Shown: positions 7,657 to 16,586, numbered from the stretch's first letter. The stretch is DNA of 64,000 nt from Myxococcaceae bacterium (GCA_016793095.1 JAEUJQ010000035.1:1-64000), one strand, 5' to 3'. Numbers and translations: made by a program. The notes: generated from the sequence alone by a model not told the origin.

Positions 7657-9315
7657 GTGAAGCTCACTCCCTTCGGCAAAGTCTTCATCATCCTCGTCGC
7701 GCTCGGCGTGTTCGGGTACATCGGGTTCGCCCGCTTCGGCCTCGGCGACAAGCTGCGCGAGTTCGCCGGCGCCTCGAAGAAGACGGACGGCCCGAGCGGC
7801 ACCTCGAAGAGCGGCGGCGAGGAGGTCACCAGGGACGACTTCGCGAAGCTCCGCGACGGGCTCGAAGACGCGCCCCGCCAGGGTGGGCTGCCCGTCAACG
7901 CCGGCAACGCCCAGGTCGGCACCAGCGGCCTCAACCGCCCGCTCAAGGTGGCGATCAACACCTGGGCCGGCCACGCGCCGGGCATCGTCGCCAACGGAGG
8001 CCTGAAGCCCGGCAGCCCCGCGAGCCTCTACAAGAAGAAGTACGGCCTCGACGTCGAGTTCACGCTCTTCGAAGACCCGAGCCAGAAGCTCGCGGCCTTC
8101 ATCGCCGGCGACGTCGACATCATGTGGGACACGGTGGACAGCTACGCGCGCGAGGCGAGCGTGCTGGCCGAGAAGGGCATCAAGGCGAAGGCCATCATCC
8201 AGGAAGACTGGAGCCGCGGCGGCGACGGCATCGTCAGCCTCAAGACCATCAAGTCCGTCGAGGACCTGAAGGGCAAGAAGATCGCCACCACGCAGTACAC
8301 GCCCTCGCACTGGCTGCTGCTGTTCCTGCTCTCGCAGTCGGGCCTGTCGCCGCAGGACCGCGCCGAGATCGAGAAGAACCTCACCATCGTCCCCGAGGCG
8401 CCGCAGGCGGCCGCGCTCTTCAAGGCGAAGAAGGTGGACGCCGCGGTGACGTGGGAGCCGGATCTCTCGGGCGCCGTGACGGCCCGCGAGGACGAGGCGC
8501 ACGTGCTCGTCAGCACCGTCGCGGCCACCAACGTCATCGCCGACACCCTCGTCGCCCGGCAGCAGCTCGTCGACGAGTCACCGAAGGCCATCGGCGACTT
8601 CGTGGCCGGCTGGTTCGACGCCATCGGCGTGATGAAGGAGGACCCCGAGGGCACCAACCGCATCGTCGCCACCGAGCTCAAGCTCACGCCGGAAGACGTC
8701 TCGGGCATGCTGTCGGGCCTCAAGCTCACCAGCTTCGCTGACAACGCCATCTTCTACGGCCTGTCGGGGCCCCGCTCGTCCTTCGACGCCCTCTTCAACG
8801 GCGCCTTCGTCATCTGGCGCAAGAAGGGGGTCGTCACCAAGGTCGTCGACGCCGCCGACTGGAGGGACGGGCGCTTCGTCGCGGCGCTCGCCAGCCAGTA
8901 CAAGGAGCAGAAGGTCGAAGAGACGTACGCCTTCAAGGACAAGCCGAAGATCACCGACCGCGCGATCGTGAAGAAGAGCCTGTCGATCCACTTCACCACT
9001 GGCTCGGACGAGATCATGCCCGGCAGCTACTTCACGCTCGACTCGCTGGGCGAGACGATGCTCGCGTTCGGCAACACCTACCTGCAGGTCGAGGGCAACA
9101 CCGACAGCCGCGGCGCCGAGCCCGTCAACAAGACGCTCTCGCAGAAGCGCGCCGACGCGGTGAAGGGCTACCTCGTGAAGAACTTCAGCATCGAGCCGAA
9201 GCGCTTCGTCACCGTCGGCAAGGGCAGCGGCAACCCGGTCGCCAGCAACGAGACCGAAGACGGTCGCGCGCTCAACCGGCGAACGGACATCAAGGTCGTG
9301 CTGAACGCCGAGTGA
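7657..9315 (+). CDS. NitT/TauT-type substrate-binding protein fused to OmpA domain
   Basis: 552 residues. Residues ~8-28 (VFIILVALGVFGYIGFARFG) form a hydrophobic segment without a clear signal peptidase site or lipobox, so it is likely an uncleaved inner-membrane anchor. Residues ~90-400 resemble periplasmic binding proteins of the NMT1/SsuA/TauA type (LKVAINTWAGHAPGIVANGG, IAGDVDIMWDTVDSYA, AAVTWEPDL). The C-terminal ~120 residues are an OmpA-like peptidoglycan-binding domain (IHFTTGSDEIMP, VEGNTDSRG, and NRRTDIKV with the conserved Arg). The fusion would tie substrate capture to the cell wall. Starts at GTG 7657 after the purine-rich stretch GGCGGAGG. The ligand cannot be read from sequence. 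Confidence 0.88.
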   Translation: MKLTPFGKVFIILVALGVFGYIGFARFGLGDKLREFAGASKKTDGPSGTSKSGGEEVTRDDFAKLRDGLEDAPRQGGLPVNAGNAQVGTSGLNRPLKVAINTWAGHAPGIVANGGLKPGSPASLYKKKYGLDVEFTLFEDPSQKLAAFIAGDVDIMWDTVDSYAREASVLAEKGIKAKAIIQEDWSRGGDGIVSLKTIKSVEDLKGKKIATTQYTPSHWLLLFLLSQSGLSPQDRAEIEKNLTIVPEAPQAAALFKAKKVDAAVTWEPDLSGAVTAREDEAHVLVSTVAATNVIADTLVARQQLVDESPKAIGDFVAGWFDAIGVMKEDPEGTNRIVATELKLTPEDVSGMLSGLKLTSFADNAIFYGLSGPRSSFDALFNGAFVIWRKKGVVTKVVDAADWRDGRFVAALASQYKEQKVEETYAFKDKPKITDRAIVKKSLSIHFTTGSDEIMPGSYFTLDSLGETMLAFGNTYLQVEGNTDSRGAEPVNKTLSQKRADAVKGYLVKNFSIEPKRFVTVGKGSGNPVASNETEDGRALNRRTDIKVVLNAE

Positions 9316-9346
9316 TGACGCCTCACGCAGCGCGAGGAGTGGCTTC

Positions 9347-10189
9347 ATGACGACCCGCAGGCGCACCGCCACGCCGTCGCTCTGGGGACTTCGCACGTCC
9401 GTGCCGGTCGGCAAGGCCCGGCTCATCTCCGTCGTCTCGGTCGCGGTGCTGGTCGCCGCCTGGTGCGTGCTCTCGTACGTCGAGGTGACGCGCGAGGGGA
9501 AGGTGGAGGCCCTCGTCCCCCACTTCTTCCTCCCCGCCCCCGATCAGGTGCTGAAGAGCCTGCTCTACCTCTTCTTCGAGAAGGACCTGCACCTCGCCAT
9601 CGGCGTGAGCGCGCTGCGCATCGTCAAGGCCATCGCGCTGTCGGTCGTCGTGGCGCTCCCGTTGGGAATCGCGATGGGCTCGTTCGACGTCATCAACCGC
9701 GTCTTCCAGCCGATCGTCGCCCCCATGCGGTACCTGCCGATCACCGCCTTCATTCCCCTGCTCATCCTCTGGTTCGGCATCGACGAGTCGCAGAAGGTGG
9801 CGTTCCTCTTCCTCGGCACGGTGGTGTACCTGCTGCCAGCGGTGGTGGACGCGGTGCGGCTGGTGCCCGAGGAGCTGGTGCAGACGGCCTTCACGCTCGG
9901 CGCCACGAAGGCGCAGGTGATCCGCACGGTGCTGATCCCGGCGGCGCTGCCGGCCATCTTCGACGGCTTCCGGGTGATGAACGCGATCGCGTGGACCTAC
10001 ATCATCCTCGCCGAGCTGGTGAACCCGCAGAACGGCATCGGCTACATCCTGCGCCTGGCGGAGCAGCACCTGAAGCCCGAGTGGAGCTTCGCCGGCATTG
10101 TCGTGGTCGGCGTCATCGGCCTCGGCACGGATCTGCTGATCGGCGGCCTCAACCGCCTGCTCTTCTCGTGGAGGGAAGCCGATGCCTGA
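9347..10189 (+). CDS. ABC transporter permease, SsuC/TauC family
   Basis: 280 residues with about six membrane helices; helix 1 lies near residues 24-42. The cytoplasmic EAA loop that contacts the ATPase is visible as [20 protein letters not shown] near residues 183-202. The family imports nitrate, sulfonates, taurine or related small anions and aromatic precursors. The start ATG 9347 has GAGGAG about eight bases upstream, and the end overlaps the ATPase gene by eight bases, indicating translational coupling. The substrate is unknown, because the partner binding protein is an unusual OmpA fusion. Confidence 0.92.
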   Translation: MTTRRRTATPSLWGLRTSVPVGKARLISVVSVAVLVAAWCVLSYVEVTREGKVEALVPHFFLPAPDQVLKSLLYLFFEKDLHLAIGVSALRIVKAIALSVVVALPLGIAMGSFDVINRVFQPIVAPMRYLPITAFIPLLILWFGIDESQKVAFLFLGTVVYLLPAVVDAVRLVPEELVQTAFTLGATKAQVIRTVLIPAALPAIFDGFRVMNAIAWTYIILAELVNPQNGIGYILRLAEQHLKPEWSFAGIVVVGVIGLGTDLLIGGLNRLLFSWREADA

Positions 10190-11033
10190 GACCGCTCCCC
10201 CCTCGCCGGCGCCGATCCTCGCCGCAGGCTCGACGCCCAAGCTCGAGCTCAAGCAGCTCTCGATGTCGTACACGGATCGTCAGGGCCGCACGGTGCACGC
10301 GGTGGACGACGTCAACCTCACCGTGGCGAACAAACCCGGCCAGGGCGAGCTGGCCGTCTTCCTCGGCCCGTCAGGCTGCGGGAAGAGCACGATCTTGAAG
10401 GCCGTCGCGGGCCTGATGAAGCCTGACTTCGGCGAGGTGCTGATCGACGGGAAGCCCGTCGAGGGCACGGGCCGCGACCGCGGCATGGTGTTCCAGAGCT
10501 ACACGAGCTTCGCGTGGCGCACGGTGCGCAAGAACGTCGAGTACGGGCTCGAGCTGCAGGGCGTGGCTGCGGAGCAACGGAAGGTGCGCGCCCTCGAGCT
10601 GATCCAGCAGGTGGGCCTCAAGGACTTCGCCGACTCGCTGCCCAAGCAGCTGTCTGGCGGCATGAAGCAGCGCGTCGCCATCGCCCGCACGCTCGCCAAC
10701 CAGCCGCGCGTCATCTTGATGGACGAGCCGTTCGGCGCGCTCGATCCGCAGACGCGCTGGGGGATGCAGTCGCTGATCCTCGACGTGCTGCGCCGGCAGG
10801 ACAACACGGTGCTCTTCGTCACCCACGACGTCAGCGAGGCCGTCTACCTCGCCGACGTGATCTTCGTGCTGTCACACCGGCCGGCGAAGGTGCTCCACCG
10901 CATCGAGGTGCCGTTCTTCGAGTCGCGCGAGTCCCACGTGAAGCAGTCGGCCGAGTTCAAGCGGGTCGAGGCCGAGGTGCTGGAGCTGCTCCACACCCTC
11001 AACGTCCAGGGCAACCTGCGAGTGGGCCTGTAG
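10182..11033 (+). CDS. ABC transporter ATP-binding protein, SsuB/TauB family
   Basis: 283 residues. It powers the permease encoded just upstream. Walker A is GPSGCGKST near residue 70, the Q-loop lies in [13 protein letters not shown], the ABC signature is [14 protein letters not shown] near 160, Walker B is [12 protein letters not shown] near 183 and the switch histidine is in FVTHDVSEA. All catalytic residues are intact. The first ~20 residues are a short non-conserved extension. It overlaps the permease end by eight bases and is followed two bases later by the membrane coiled-coil gene. Confidence 0.95.
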   Translation: MPETAPPSPAPILAAGSTPKLELKQLSMSYTDRQGRTVHAVDDVNLTVANKPGQGELAVFLGPSGCGKSTILKAVAGLMKPDFGEVLIDGKPVEGTGRDRGMVFQSYTSFAWRTVRKNVEYGLELQGVAAEQRKVRALELIQQVGLKDFADSLPKQLSGGMKQRVAIARTLANQPRVILMDEPFGALDPQTRWGMQSLILDVLRRQDNTVLFVTHDVSEAVYLADVIFVLSHRPAKVLHRIEVPFFESRESHVKQSAEFKRVEAEVLELLHTLNVQGNLRVGL

Positions 11034-11035
11034 TG

Positions 11036-11887
11036 ATGGACGAGCTCGAGCCGAGGCGGCCCAACTTCCTCAAGGCTGCCTTCTTCAACGTCTACAACCT
11101 GTCGCTGCTCGGCGGAGCAGGGCTGGCGGCGATCGCCACCAACGACTGGCTCATCGGCGTGGGCGCGCTCGCGCTCGAGGCGCTCTGGCTGGTGCTGGGG
11201 CCCGATCTGAAGCCCTTTCAGCGCTCGGTGACCGAGGCAGCGCGCAAGGAGCGTGAGAAGGCGGAGCAGGCCCGCATCGAGCAACTGCTGGGCGAGCTGA
11301 CTGGCCGCGACTACCAGCGGGCGAAGGCGCTCGAGGAGCTCAAGAAGGAGATCGAGCGCGACATCGCGAACAACCCGACCTTCAGCGCCGTGCTGCTGCG
11401 CACCGAGCTGGAGAAGCTGGGGCAGCTGTACCAGAGCTTCGTGAAGCTCGCGGCGGCGTGCCAGAAGAGCGAGGCGTACCTCGGCAGCGTGTCGGACAAG
11501 GAGCTCACCCGGCAGCTCGAGGCCCAGCAGGCGCTCGAGCGCAACCACTCGGACGCGGCGCTCGTCGAGCTGGCGAAGAAGAACGCGCAGGTGCTGCAGA
11601 AGCGCCTCGACGCGGTCCGAGACATCCGCATGTTCCTGCAGCGCGCGCGCGGCCAGATGAACCTCATCGAGAACTCGGTGCGGCTGCTGCGAGACCAGGC
11701 GCTGACGATGACGAGCCCCAGCCAGCTCACCGAGCAGCTCGACGGCCTGCTCACCAGCGTGGACGCGGTGTCGCAGAGCGTGAAGGACACCGACGCGATC
11801 CTGTCGGGGCGGTTCGATCCCGTCGCGCCCATCAGCTCAGGTGAGGCTGACGTCGTGGCCAGCGCTGACCGTGACCAGGTGCGGTGA
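11036..11887 (+). CDS. Membrane-anchored coiled-coil protein of the ABC unit
   Basis: 283 residues. Two close hydrophobic segments lie near residues 16-55 (FNVYNLSLLGGAGLAAIATN and LIGVGALALEALWLVLG). The remaining ~220 residues are highly charged and helical, with long heptad-like stretches (EKAEQARIEQLLGELTG, MFLQRARGQMNLIENSV), and should lie in the cytoplasm. No enzyme motif is visible. It starts two bases after the ATPase stop, so it almost certainly belongs to the same operon. It may act as a membrane scaffold or regulator for the transporter; this is inferred from position only. Confidence 0.65.
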   Translation: MDELEPRRPNFLKAAFFNVYNLSLLGGAGLAAIATNDWLIGVGALALEALWLVLGPDLKPFQRSVTEAARKEREKAEQARIEQLLGELTGRDYQRAKALEELKKEIERDIANNPTFSAVLLRTELEKLGQLYQSFVKLAAACQKSEAYLGSVSDKELTRQLEAQQALERNHSDAALVELAKKNAQVLQKRLDAVRDIRMFLQRARGQMNLIENSVRLLRDQALTMTSPSQLTEQLDGLLTSVDAVSQSVKDTDAILSGRFDPVAPISSGEADVVASADRDQVR

Positions 11888-12036
11888 GCCTGCGAGACCG
11901 GCCGCGGGCACCTTCGGCGTGAGGAACGCGGCGTCGTCACCCGATCGCTCATGCGCGAGTCTGGGTGGCAGATCGTCCCGGCGGGCTGGCGAGACGCGGG
12001 GGTGGGGCTGCGACGCGAACGGCGAGCGCGGCGGAG

Positions 12037-12816
12037 TCACTGACCCGACGCAGCCACCGTGGGCGGCGCAGCAAGCGGGCGCCACTCGCCGAGCAGCTCC
12101 CGGCGCGCGGGCGTCTTGCTCAGCTCACGCACCTTGATGGCGAGCGGGGTGATGCCCAGCAGGTGCCCCAGCAGCACGCTCGCGCCGATGATGCTGATGG
12201 CGCCGAACGCGGGCGGCCACAGCGCGAGCGCCGTGCCCGCGCCGACCCACGCGAGGTCGAGGAGCACGAGCCCGGCATTGAGCGCGAGCCTCCACCGCGC
12301 CTCCGCGCGGGGCTCGGTCGTGGACACGAGCGAAGCCACGAGCTTCTGGCCCTCGCGCACGCCCGCGATCCACACGCGGCTGCCGCCCGACACCTCGACC
12401 GTCACCGTGCGCAGACACCCCTTCCCCTTCGCCTCGACCAGCAGCCGCGAGAACTCCGCCGGCGATCCACAGGCCGCGCGTGCGAGCAGGTCACCATGGG
12501 GGAGCCACACCTCGACCTCGGGAGCGGGCACGACCGACAGCACCTCGCCTGCCACGTCGACGTCGCCAGGCGCGACGGTGCTCACGTGTCCCCGCTCGAA
12601 GAAGCCGATGCCGCCGTCATCGAAGGTGCGGGCGCGCTGCTCCACGGCCAGCGAGCCGAGCGTCGAGCGCGCCGTCCCCGTCACCAGGTGGGTACGCCAC
12701 TGCCGCAGCCGGGCGAGCCAGGCGCGCACGTCGATGAGGGCGTCGATCGCCACCATGAGCGCCGTCACCCAGGACACCGCCAGCAGGGCGACCGCCATCC
12801 ACTCGGGTCTGATCAT
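12037..12816 (-). CDS. Membrane protein coupled to a desaturase gene
   Basis: 259 residues, family not recognised. One membrane helix lies at residues ~6-28 (MAVALLAVSWVTALMVAIDA) and a pair near ~180-230 (LVLLDLAWVGAGTALALWP, AISIIGASVLLGHLLGI). The ~140 residues between them are rich in beta-prone sequence and may be a compact extramembrane domain. Its ATG overlaps the stop of the upstream desaturase by four bases (ATGA), so the two should be made together. A role in lipid modification is plausible from this coupling only. Confidence 0.6.
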   Translation of the reverse strand: MIRPEWMAVALLAVSWVTALMVAIDALIDVRAWLARLRQWRTHLVTGTARSTLGSLAVEQRARTFDDGGIGFFERGHVSTVAPGDVDVAGEVLSVVPAPEVEVWLPHGDLLARAACGSPAEFSRLLVEAKGKGCLRTVTVEVSGGSRVWIAGVREGQKLVASLVSTTEPRAEARWRLALNAGLVLLDLAWVGAGTALALWPPAFGAISIIGASVLLGHLLGITPLAIKVRELSKTPARRELLGEWRPLAAPPTVAASGQ

Positions 12817-13745
12817 GTCGTCACCGCTGGCGGCACGAGGGACTCACCTGACGGCTCGGGCTCACCAGGCACCGGGCCGAGCGGCGCGGCGCGCTCCGAG
12901 ACGCCGACGTCCATCGGGCGGGGGCGGCTGAAGCGGAACAGGTACGTGCGCGCCAGGTACCAGAGCAGGCTCTTCTCCATCAGGGCCGGGTGCATCTTGC
13001 CGGTGGCTTCGCGCGCGTGGGCCTCGGGCAGCTCGCTCCAGTGCAGCGACGGCCTGTTGTGATGGATGGTGTGGTAGCCGGCGTTCACCGAGAACCAGTT
13101 GAGCAGCCGCCCAGCGAAGTTCCGCGAGTGGTTCCACTGCGAGCCGAGATCGCACCCGTCGTGCTGAATGATGTTCACCCGCAGAAACCACCGCGCGCCC
13201 CACAGCTGCGGCACCACCACGTAGAAGAGCGCCCCCCAGAAGTCGAAGTACAGCAGCACGCCGGTGAGGCCGAACGCGAAGATCGACTCCTGCGTCGAGG
13301 CGGCGCGGTAGTCAGCCCGGCCCGTCACCCGCGCCCACCGCGAGATGTGCGAGAAGGTGATGGGCCCGATGATGTTCGGGAAGTGGAGCAGGTTGAGCAG
13401 GTTCCACGAGAAGCGGGCGTGCTTCGGGTCCGCCCAGTCGAGCTCGCCGTCATCGTTGAAGTGGTGGTGCACCAGGTTGTGCGAGGGGATCAGCGAGGAC
13501 ACGGGGAACAACGCGCAGAAGCTCAACACGAGGCGGAACAACCTGTTCGCCGCCGTGTCGTTGAAGAGCGAGAGGTGCATCACGTTGTGATTCACCGTCA
13601 TCGCGTAGAAGCTGAACGTGCACGCGAGGGCCAGGCACACCACGTTGCGGCACGCCGGCTCGAAGTACATCGACAGCACGAGCGCGAGGTAGACGACCAC
13701 CACGAGAACTTGACGCCAGTCATGCTTGTGTCGGAGCGCGACCAT
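12813..13745 (-). CDS. Membrane fatty acid desaturase (first of divergent pair)
   Basis: 310 residues. A di-iron membrane enzyme that introduces double bonds or hydroxyls into acyl chains. The three histidine boxes are present: HNVMH near residue 53, HNLVHHH near 89 and HTIHH near 224. Hydrophobic segments flank them (VLVVVVYLALVLSMYF at the N-terminus, then two blocks between boxes). The C-terminal ~30 residues are Pro-rich and non-conserved. It starts at ATG 13745, divergent from a second desaturase whose start is at 13863, and is followed by an overlapping membrane-protein gene. Substrate and position of desaturation cannot be inferred. Confidence 0.88.
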   Translation of the reverse strand: MVALRHKHDWRQVLVVVVYLALVLSMYFEPACRNVVCLALACTFSFYAMTVNHNVMHLSLFNDTAANRLFRLVLSFCALFPVSSLIPSHNLVHHHFNDDGELDWADPKHARFSWNLLNLLHFPNIIGPITFSHISRWARVTGRADYRAASTQESIFAFGLTGVLLYFDFWGALFYVVVPQLWGARWFLRVNIIQHDGCDLGSQWNHSRNFAGRLLNWFSVNAGYHTIHHNRPSLHWSELPEAHAREATGKMHPALMEKSLLWYLARTYLFRFSRPRPMDVGVSERAAPLGPVPGEPEPSGESLVPPAVTT

Positions 13746-13862
13746 GGGGTGGGTGCTCTAGCGCCTCGGTCCTCGTGGCTCAACGGGCTGACACGTGTTG
13801 CACGGTTGGAAGTGAGCCCCGGCTGTGTCTAGAAGCCGCTTCCCGCTGCATGGAGGGAAGCT

Positions 13863-14699
13863 GTGAACGCACTCGCTGCCTGGTTGACCGCGCGCCCGTA
13901 CAGCCAGTTCCACAAGAGCCGCTATGCGTACTTCAAGTACGACGGCTTCTGGTTCCTCGTCTGCGTGGCGGTGCTCGTCGCGATGTGGCTGACGGGCTTT
14001 CAACCGTTGGTGGGTGGCCCCGACTGGTGGTACCTCGCCGCGGCGCCGGCGCTGTTCTTCGGCTTCATCTGGGCGCACCTGCTCATCCACAACGCCACGC
14101 ACGGCAACTTCCCGAAGTCGATCAACCGGGTGGTGGGCGAGGTGCTCGGGCTGCTCGTGGTGGTGCGCTTCGCGAGCTGGGACATCATTCACATGCGGCA
14201 CCACAAGTTCTCGGACGATCGGGTGAAGGATCCGCACCCCAACTTCCCGTCGTTCTGGAAGACCGTGTGGCACACGATCATCAACGTCGAGAAGCAGCTC
14301 TTCCAGCAGTACTTCGACGTGTGGGGAGACACGCCCGAGAACCGGCGCCGTGAGGCCTGGCGCGCGCGCATGAGCTACGGCACGAACCTGGTGCTGGTCG
14401 CGGTCTGGTACTTCCTGCTGGGCCCGTGGTTCTTCTTCCTCGTGTTCGCGCCGCTGAACTTCGGAGCGGGCCTGTTCGTGATCCACTTCAACTGGTCCAC
14501 GCACAACGGCGAGCGGGCGAAGACGATCGAGGACATGCACCCGGTGAACCTGACGTCGTCGTACTACCAGGTGGCGAACAAGTTCTTCTGCGGCATCTAC
14601 GCGCACAAGACGCACCACGACAAACCGTACCTGTTCAACCCGGCGACCCACAGCGACTACCAGGCTGACGTGGCGGCGGTCCGCGCCGCCCAGGTCTGA
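13863..14699 (+). CDS. Membrane fatty acid desaturase (second of divergent pair)
   Basis: 278 residues with three histidine boxes: HNATH near residue 76, HMRHH near 116 and HKTHH near 251. Four membrane segments are visible, two before the first box and two near residues 175-215. GTG 13863 has GGAGGG about five bases upstream, the clearest ribosome binding site in this part of the window. Only 117 bases separate it from the divergent desaturase, so the two promoters probably share control. The sequences are similar only around the boxes, so this is not a recent duplication. Confidence 0.88.
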   Translation: MNALAAWLTARPYSQFHKSRYAYFKYDGFWFLVCVAVLVAMWLTGFQPLVGGPDWWYLAAAPALFFGFIWAHLLIHNATHGNFPKSINRVVGEVLGLLVVVRFASWDIIHMRHHKFSDDRVKDPHPNFPSFWKTVWHTIINVEKQLFQQYFDVWGDTPENRRREAWRARMSYGTNLVLVAVWYFLLGPWFFFLVFAPLNFGAGLFVIHFNWSTHNGERAKTIEDMHPVNLTSSYYQVANKFFCGIYAHKTHHDKPYLFNPATHSDYQADVAAVRAAQV

Positions 14700-14875
14700 C
14701 GGAGCCCGGACGCTGTGCGACGACGTGTGAGCTGACCGCAGCGGAGTCGCAGGTCGCGCGGTCCTCGCAGTCTCGGGTCCTCCCAGCCACGATGCGGCCG
14801 GGACCTGGGCAGCGCGAGCCCGCGGAGGCCCGTGCGACTCGAAGCCGTCCCGCGGGCAGGTGACCGTTCGCGCGT

Positions 14876-14906
14876 GAGGGCGCCTCGAGGGCGCCTCGAG
14901 GGCGCC
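14876..14906. repeat. 11-bp tandem repeat, 2.8 copies
   Basis: The unit gagggcgcctc is repeated twice in full and a third time for nine bases. Each junction reads CCTCGAGG, a palindrome, and GGCGCC is itself palindromic, so the stretch can fold in several registers. It lies just downstream of the stop codon of the leftward OmpA gene, in a 214-base gap between convergent genes, and could act as a terminator, though no T-run follows. Confidence 0.7.
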
Positions 14907-14913
14907 GCCACCG

Positions 14914-16200
14914 CTACTGCTCGACGATGTTGAACTCGGTGCGGCGGTTCTCGGCCTTGCCCGCGGCGGTGCTGTTGCTGGCGATGGGCTTGGTCTCACC
15001 GAAGCCGACCGAGTCCATGCGGCCGGGATCGATCCCGAGCTTGATGAGGGCCGCGCGCACCGAGTCGGCGCGGGCCTGCGACAGCTTCATGTTCTTCACG
15101 TCGTCGCCGACCGAGTCGGTGTGGCCCTCGATGCGCACCTTCTTGATGCCAGGGTTGTCCTTCAGCGCCTGGGCGACCTCGGAGAGGATCTGCTGGCTCA
15201 CCGCGCCGACGATCTTCGCGCTGCCGGTCGCGAAGTTGATCTGCTTCTTGATCTCGATGCGCTCCTTCGTGACCTGCACGAGGTTGTACTTCTTCGGGCA
15301 GCCCTTGTTGTCGGGCGGGCCGGGCTGGTTCGGGCAGTCGTCCTTCTCGTCGAGCACCGTGTCGCCGTCGTTGTCCGGGTCTGGGCAACCGTCGTCGTCT
15401 TCGAAGCCGTCCTTGTCCTCCGCGACGAGCTTGCACTTGTCGGTGGTGTCCGGAATGCCGTCGTTGTCGTTGTCGAGATCGGGGCAGCCGTCTTCGTCTT
15501 TGAAGTCGTCCTTGTCTTCAGGCTCGTTGGGGCAGGCGTCCTTGTCATCGGGAATGCCGTCGCCGTCCTTGTCGGTGACGGGGCAGCCGAAGTTCTGAAT
15601 CGGGCCGGGCATCACCGGGCACTTGTCCGCGGCGTCCACGACGCCGTCGTTGTCGTTGTCTGCTTCAGGGCAGCCGTCTTCGTCCTGGAAGCCGTCCTTG
15701 TCCTCGGGCTGGTCGGGGCAGGAGTCGGCGGGATCGGGGATTTGATCGCCGTCGCGGTCCTTCGGCGCCTCGACCGGGCACCCCTTGTTCTCCGGCGGGC
15801 CGGGCAGCCGCGGGCACTTGTCTTCCTTGTCCACCACGCCGTCGCCGTCCGTGTCGGTCTCTTCGATCTTCACGACGAGCTGCGGCGGCTCCTTGACCAC
15901 CACCTGCCGCGGGGCGCAGTCCTTCGAGAGCAGCAGCGCCTTCTTCGAGGCGGTCTCGGCGTCGACGATGTGATCGTGCGCGCGGCTCGAGTTGCCCTGG
16001 TCGAGCTCGCCGAGCGAGAAGTCGAGGTTGGCCTCGGCCGAAGCGAGCTCTCGCGGCGCGCAGCGCATGGCGCCCGATCGCTTTGCCCGCTCGATGTCAC
16101 CCTTGATGATGTCGGCCGACGCGCGGATCTGCGCCGACGAGTAGCAGCCGGCGGCGCCGACGCAGAGGGCGCCGAGTGCGAGAGCTCGAAGCAGCTTCAC
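14914..16200 (-). CDS. DUF4398/TSP3-repeat/OmpA lipoprotein
   Basis: 428 residues. A lipoprotein signal ends in VGAAGC, so the protein should be lipid-anchored, probably to the outer membrane. Residues ~22-95 are a helical DUF4398-like domain (ASADIIKGDIERAKRSGAM). Residues ~110-300 hold about nine aspartate-rich thrombospondin type-3 repeats (pattern DxDGDGxxDxxDxCP), which bind calcium. The C-terminal ~120 residues are an OmpA domain that binds peptidoglycan (INFATGSAKI, IEGHTDSVGDD, ENRRTEFNI). It probably bridges outer membrane and wall with a rigid calcium-stabilised spacer. Its start overlaps the upstream lipoprotein stop by four bases. Confidence 0.92.
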   Translation of the reverse strand: MKLLRALALGALCVGAAGCYSSAQIRASADIIKGDIERAKRSGAMRCAPRELASAEANLDFSLGELDQGNSSRAHDHIVDAETASKKALLLSKDCAPRQVVVKEPPQLVVKIEETDTDGDGVVDKEDKCPRLPGPPENKGCPVEAPKDRDGDQIPDPADSCPDQPEDKDGFQDEDGCPEADNDNDGVVDAADKCPVMPGPIQNFGCPVTDKDGDGIPDDKDACPNEPEDKDDFKDEDGCPDLDNDNDGIPDTTDKCKLVAEDKDGFEDDDGCPDPDNDGDTVLDEKDDCPNQPGPPDNKGCPKKYNLVQVTKERIEIKKQINFATGSAKIVGAVSQQILSEVAQALKDNPGIKKVRIEGHTDSVGDDVKNMKLSQARADSVRAALIKLGIDPGRMDSVGFGETKPIASNSTAAGKAENRRTEFNIVEQ

Positions 16201-16532
16201 TCGGGCCTCGCCGTCGGCGTGCCGACCGCTGGAGCCGCCTCGGTGCGCTTCACCGTGCGCACCGCGAGATCACGCGCCCGCGTGGCGAAATCGACCGCCT
16301 TCTTCGCGTAGTCCACGGCCTGCTCGAAGTCCGCGTACCCGACCTCCTCCTTCGACTTGTGCAGGTACAGGTTCGCCGCCGTCCACTCGTAGGGCGACAG
16401 CTTCTCGGCCTGGGCCGTGCGGGCCGCCTCGAGCATCGTCTCGGCGTCCATCAGGAAGCTGGTGGATTGGACGGGGCCGCAGGCGCACAGGCCAGCCGCG
16501 GCGAGGACGATGGTGAGACGTGCCCCGAGCAT
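16197..16532 (-). CDS. Small DUF4398-like lipoprotein
   Basis: 111 residues with a lipoprotein signal peptide ending LAAAGLCACG. The mature part is almost entirely helical (MLEAARTAQAEKLSPYEWTA, EVGYADFEQAVDYAKKAVDF), matching the DUF4398 pattern seen at the N-terminus of the next gene, so the two could pair through their helices. ATG 16532 gives the best signal peptide, while the open frame runs on to 16673. The stop overlaps the TSP3/OmpA gene start by four bases, indicating coupled translation. The family's molecular role is unknown. Confidence 0.78.
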   Translation of the reverse strand: MLGARLTIVLAAAGLCACGPVQSTSFLMDAETMLEAARTAQAEKLSPYEWTAANLYLHKSKEEVGYADFEQAVDYAKKAVDFATRARDLAVRTVKRTEAAPAVGTPTARPE

Positions 16533-16586
16533 CAGGCGGACGGTCGCACGGTGGGAGAGTGTGGTCAACGTTTTGGGCAGGTCGAT

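Noticed and set aside
15280-15860. Regularly repeated DNA that could suggest a CRISPR array
   Set aside because: The periodicity comes from aspartate-rich TSP3 repeats in an intact reading frame; units vary and there are no spacers.
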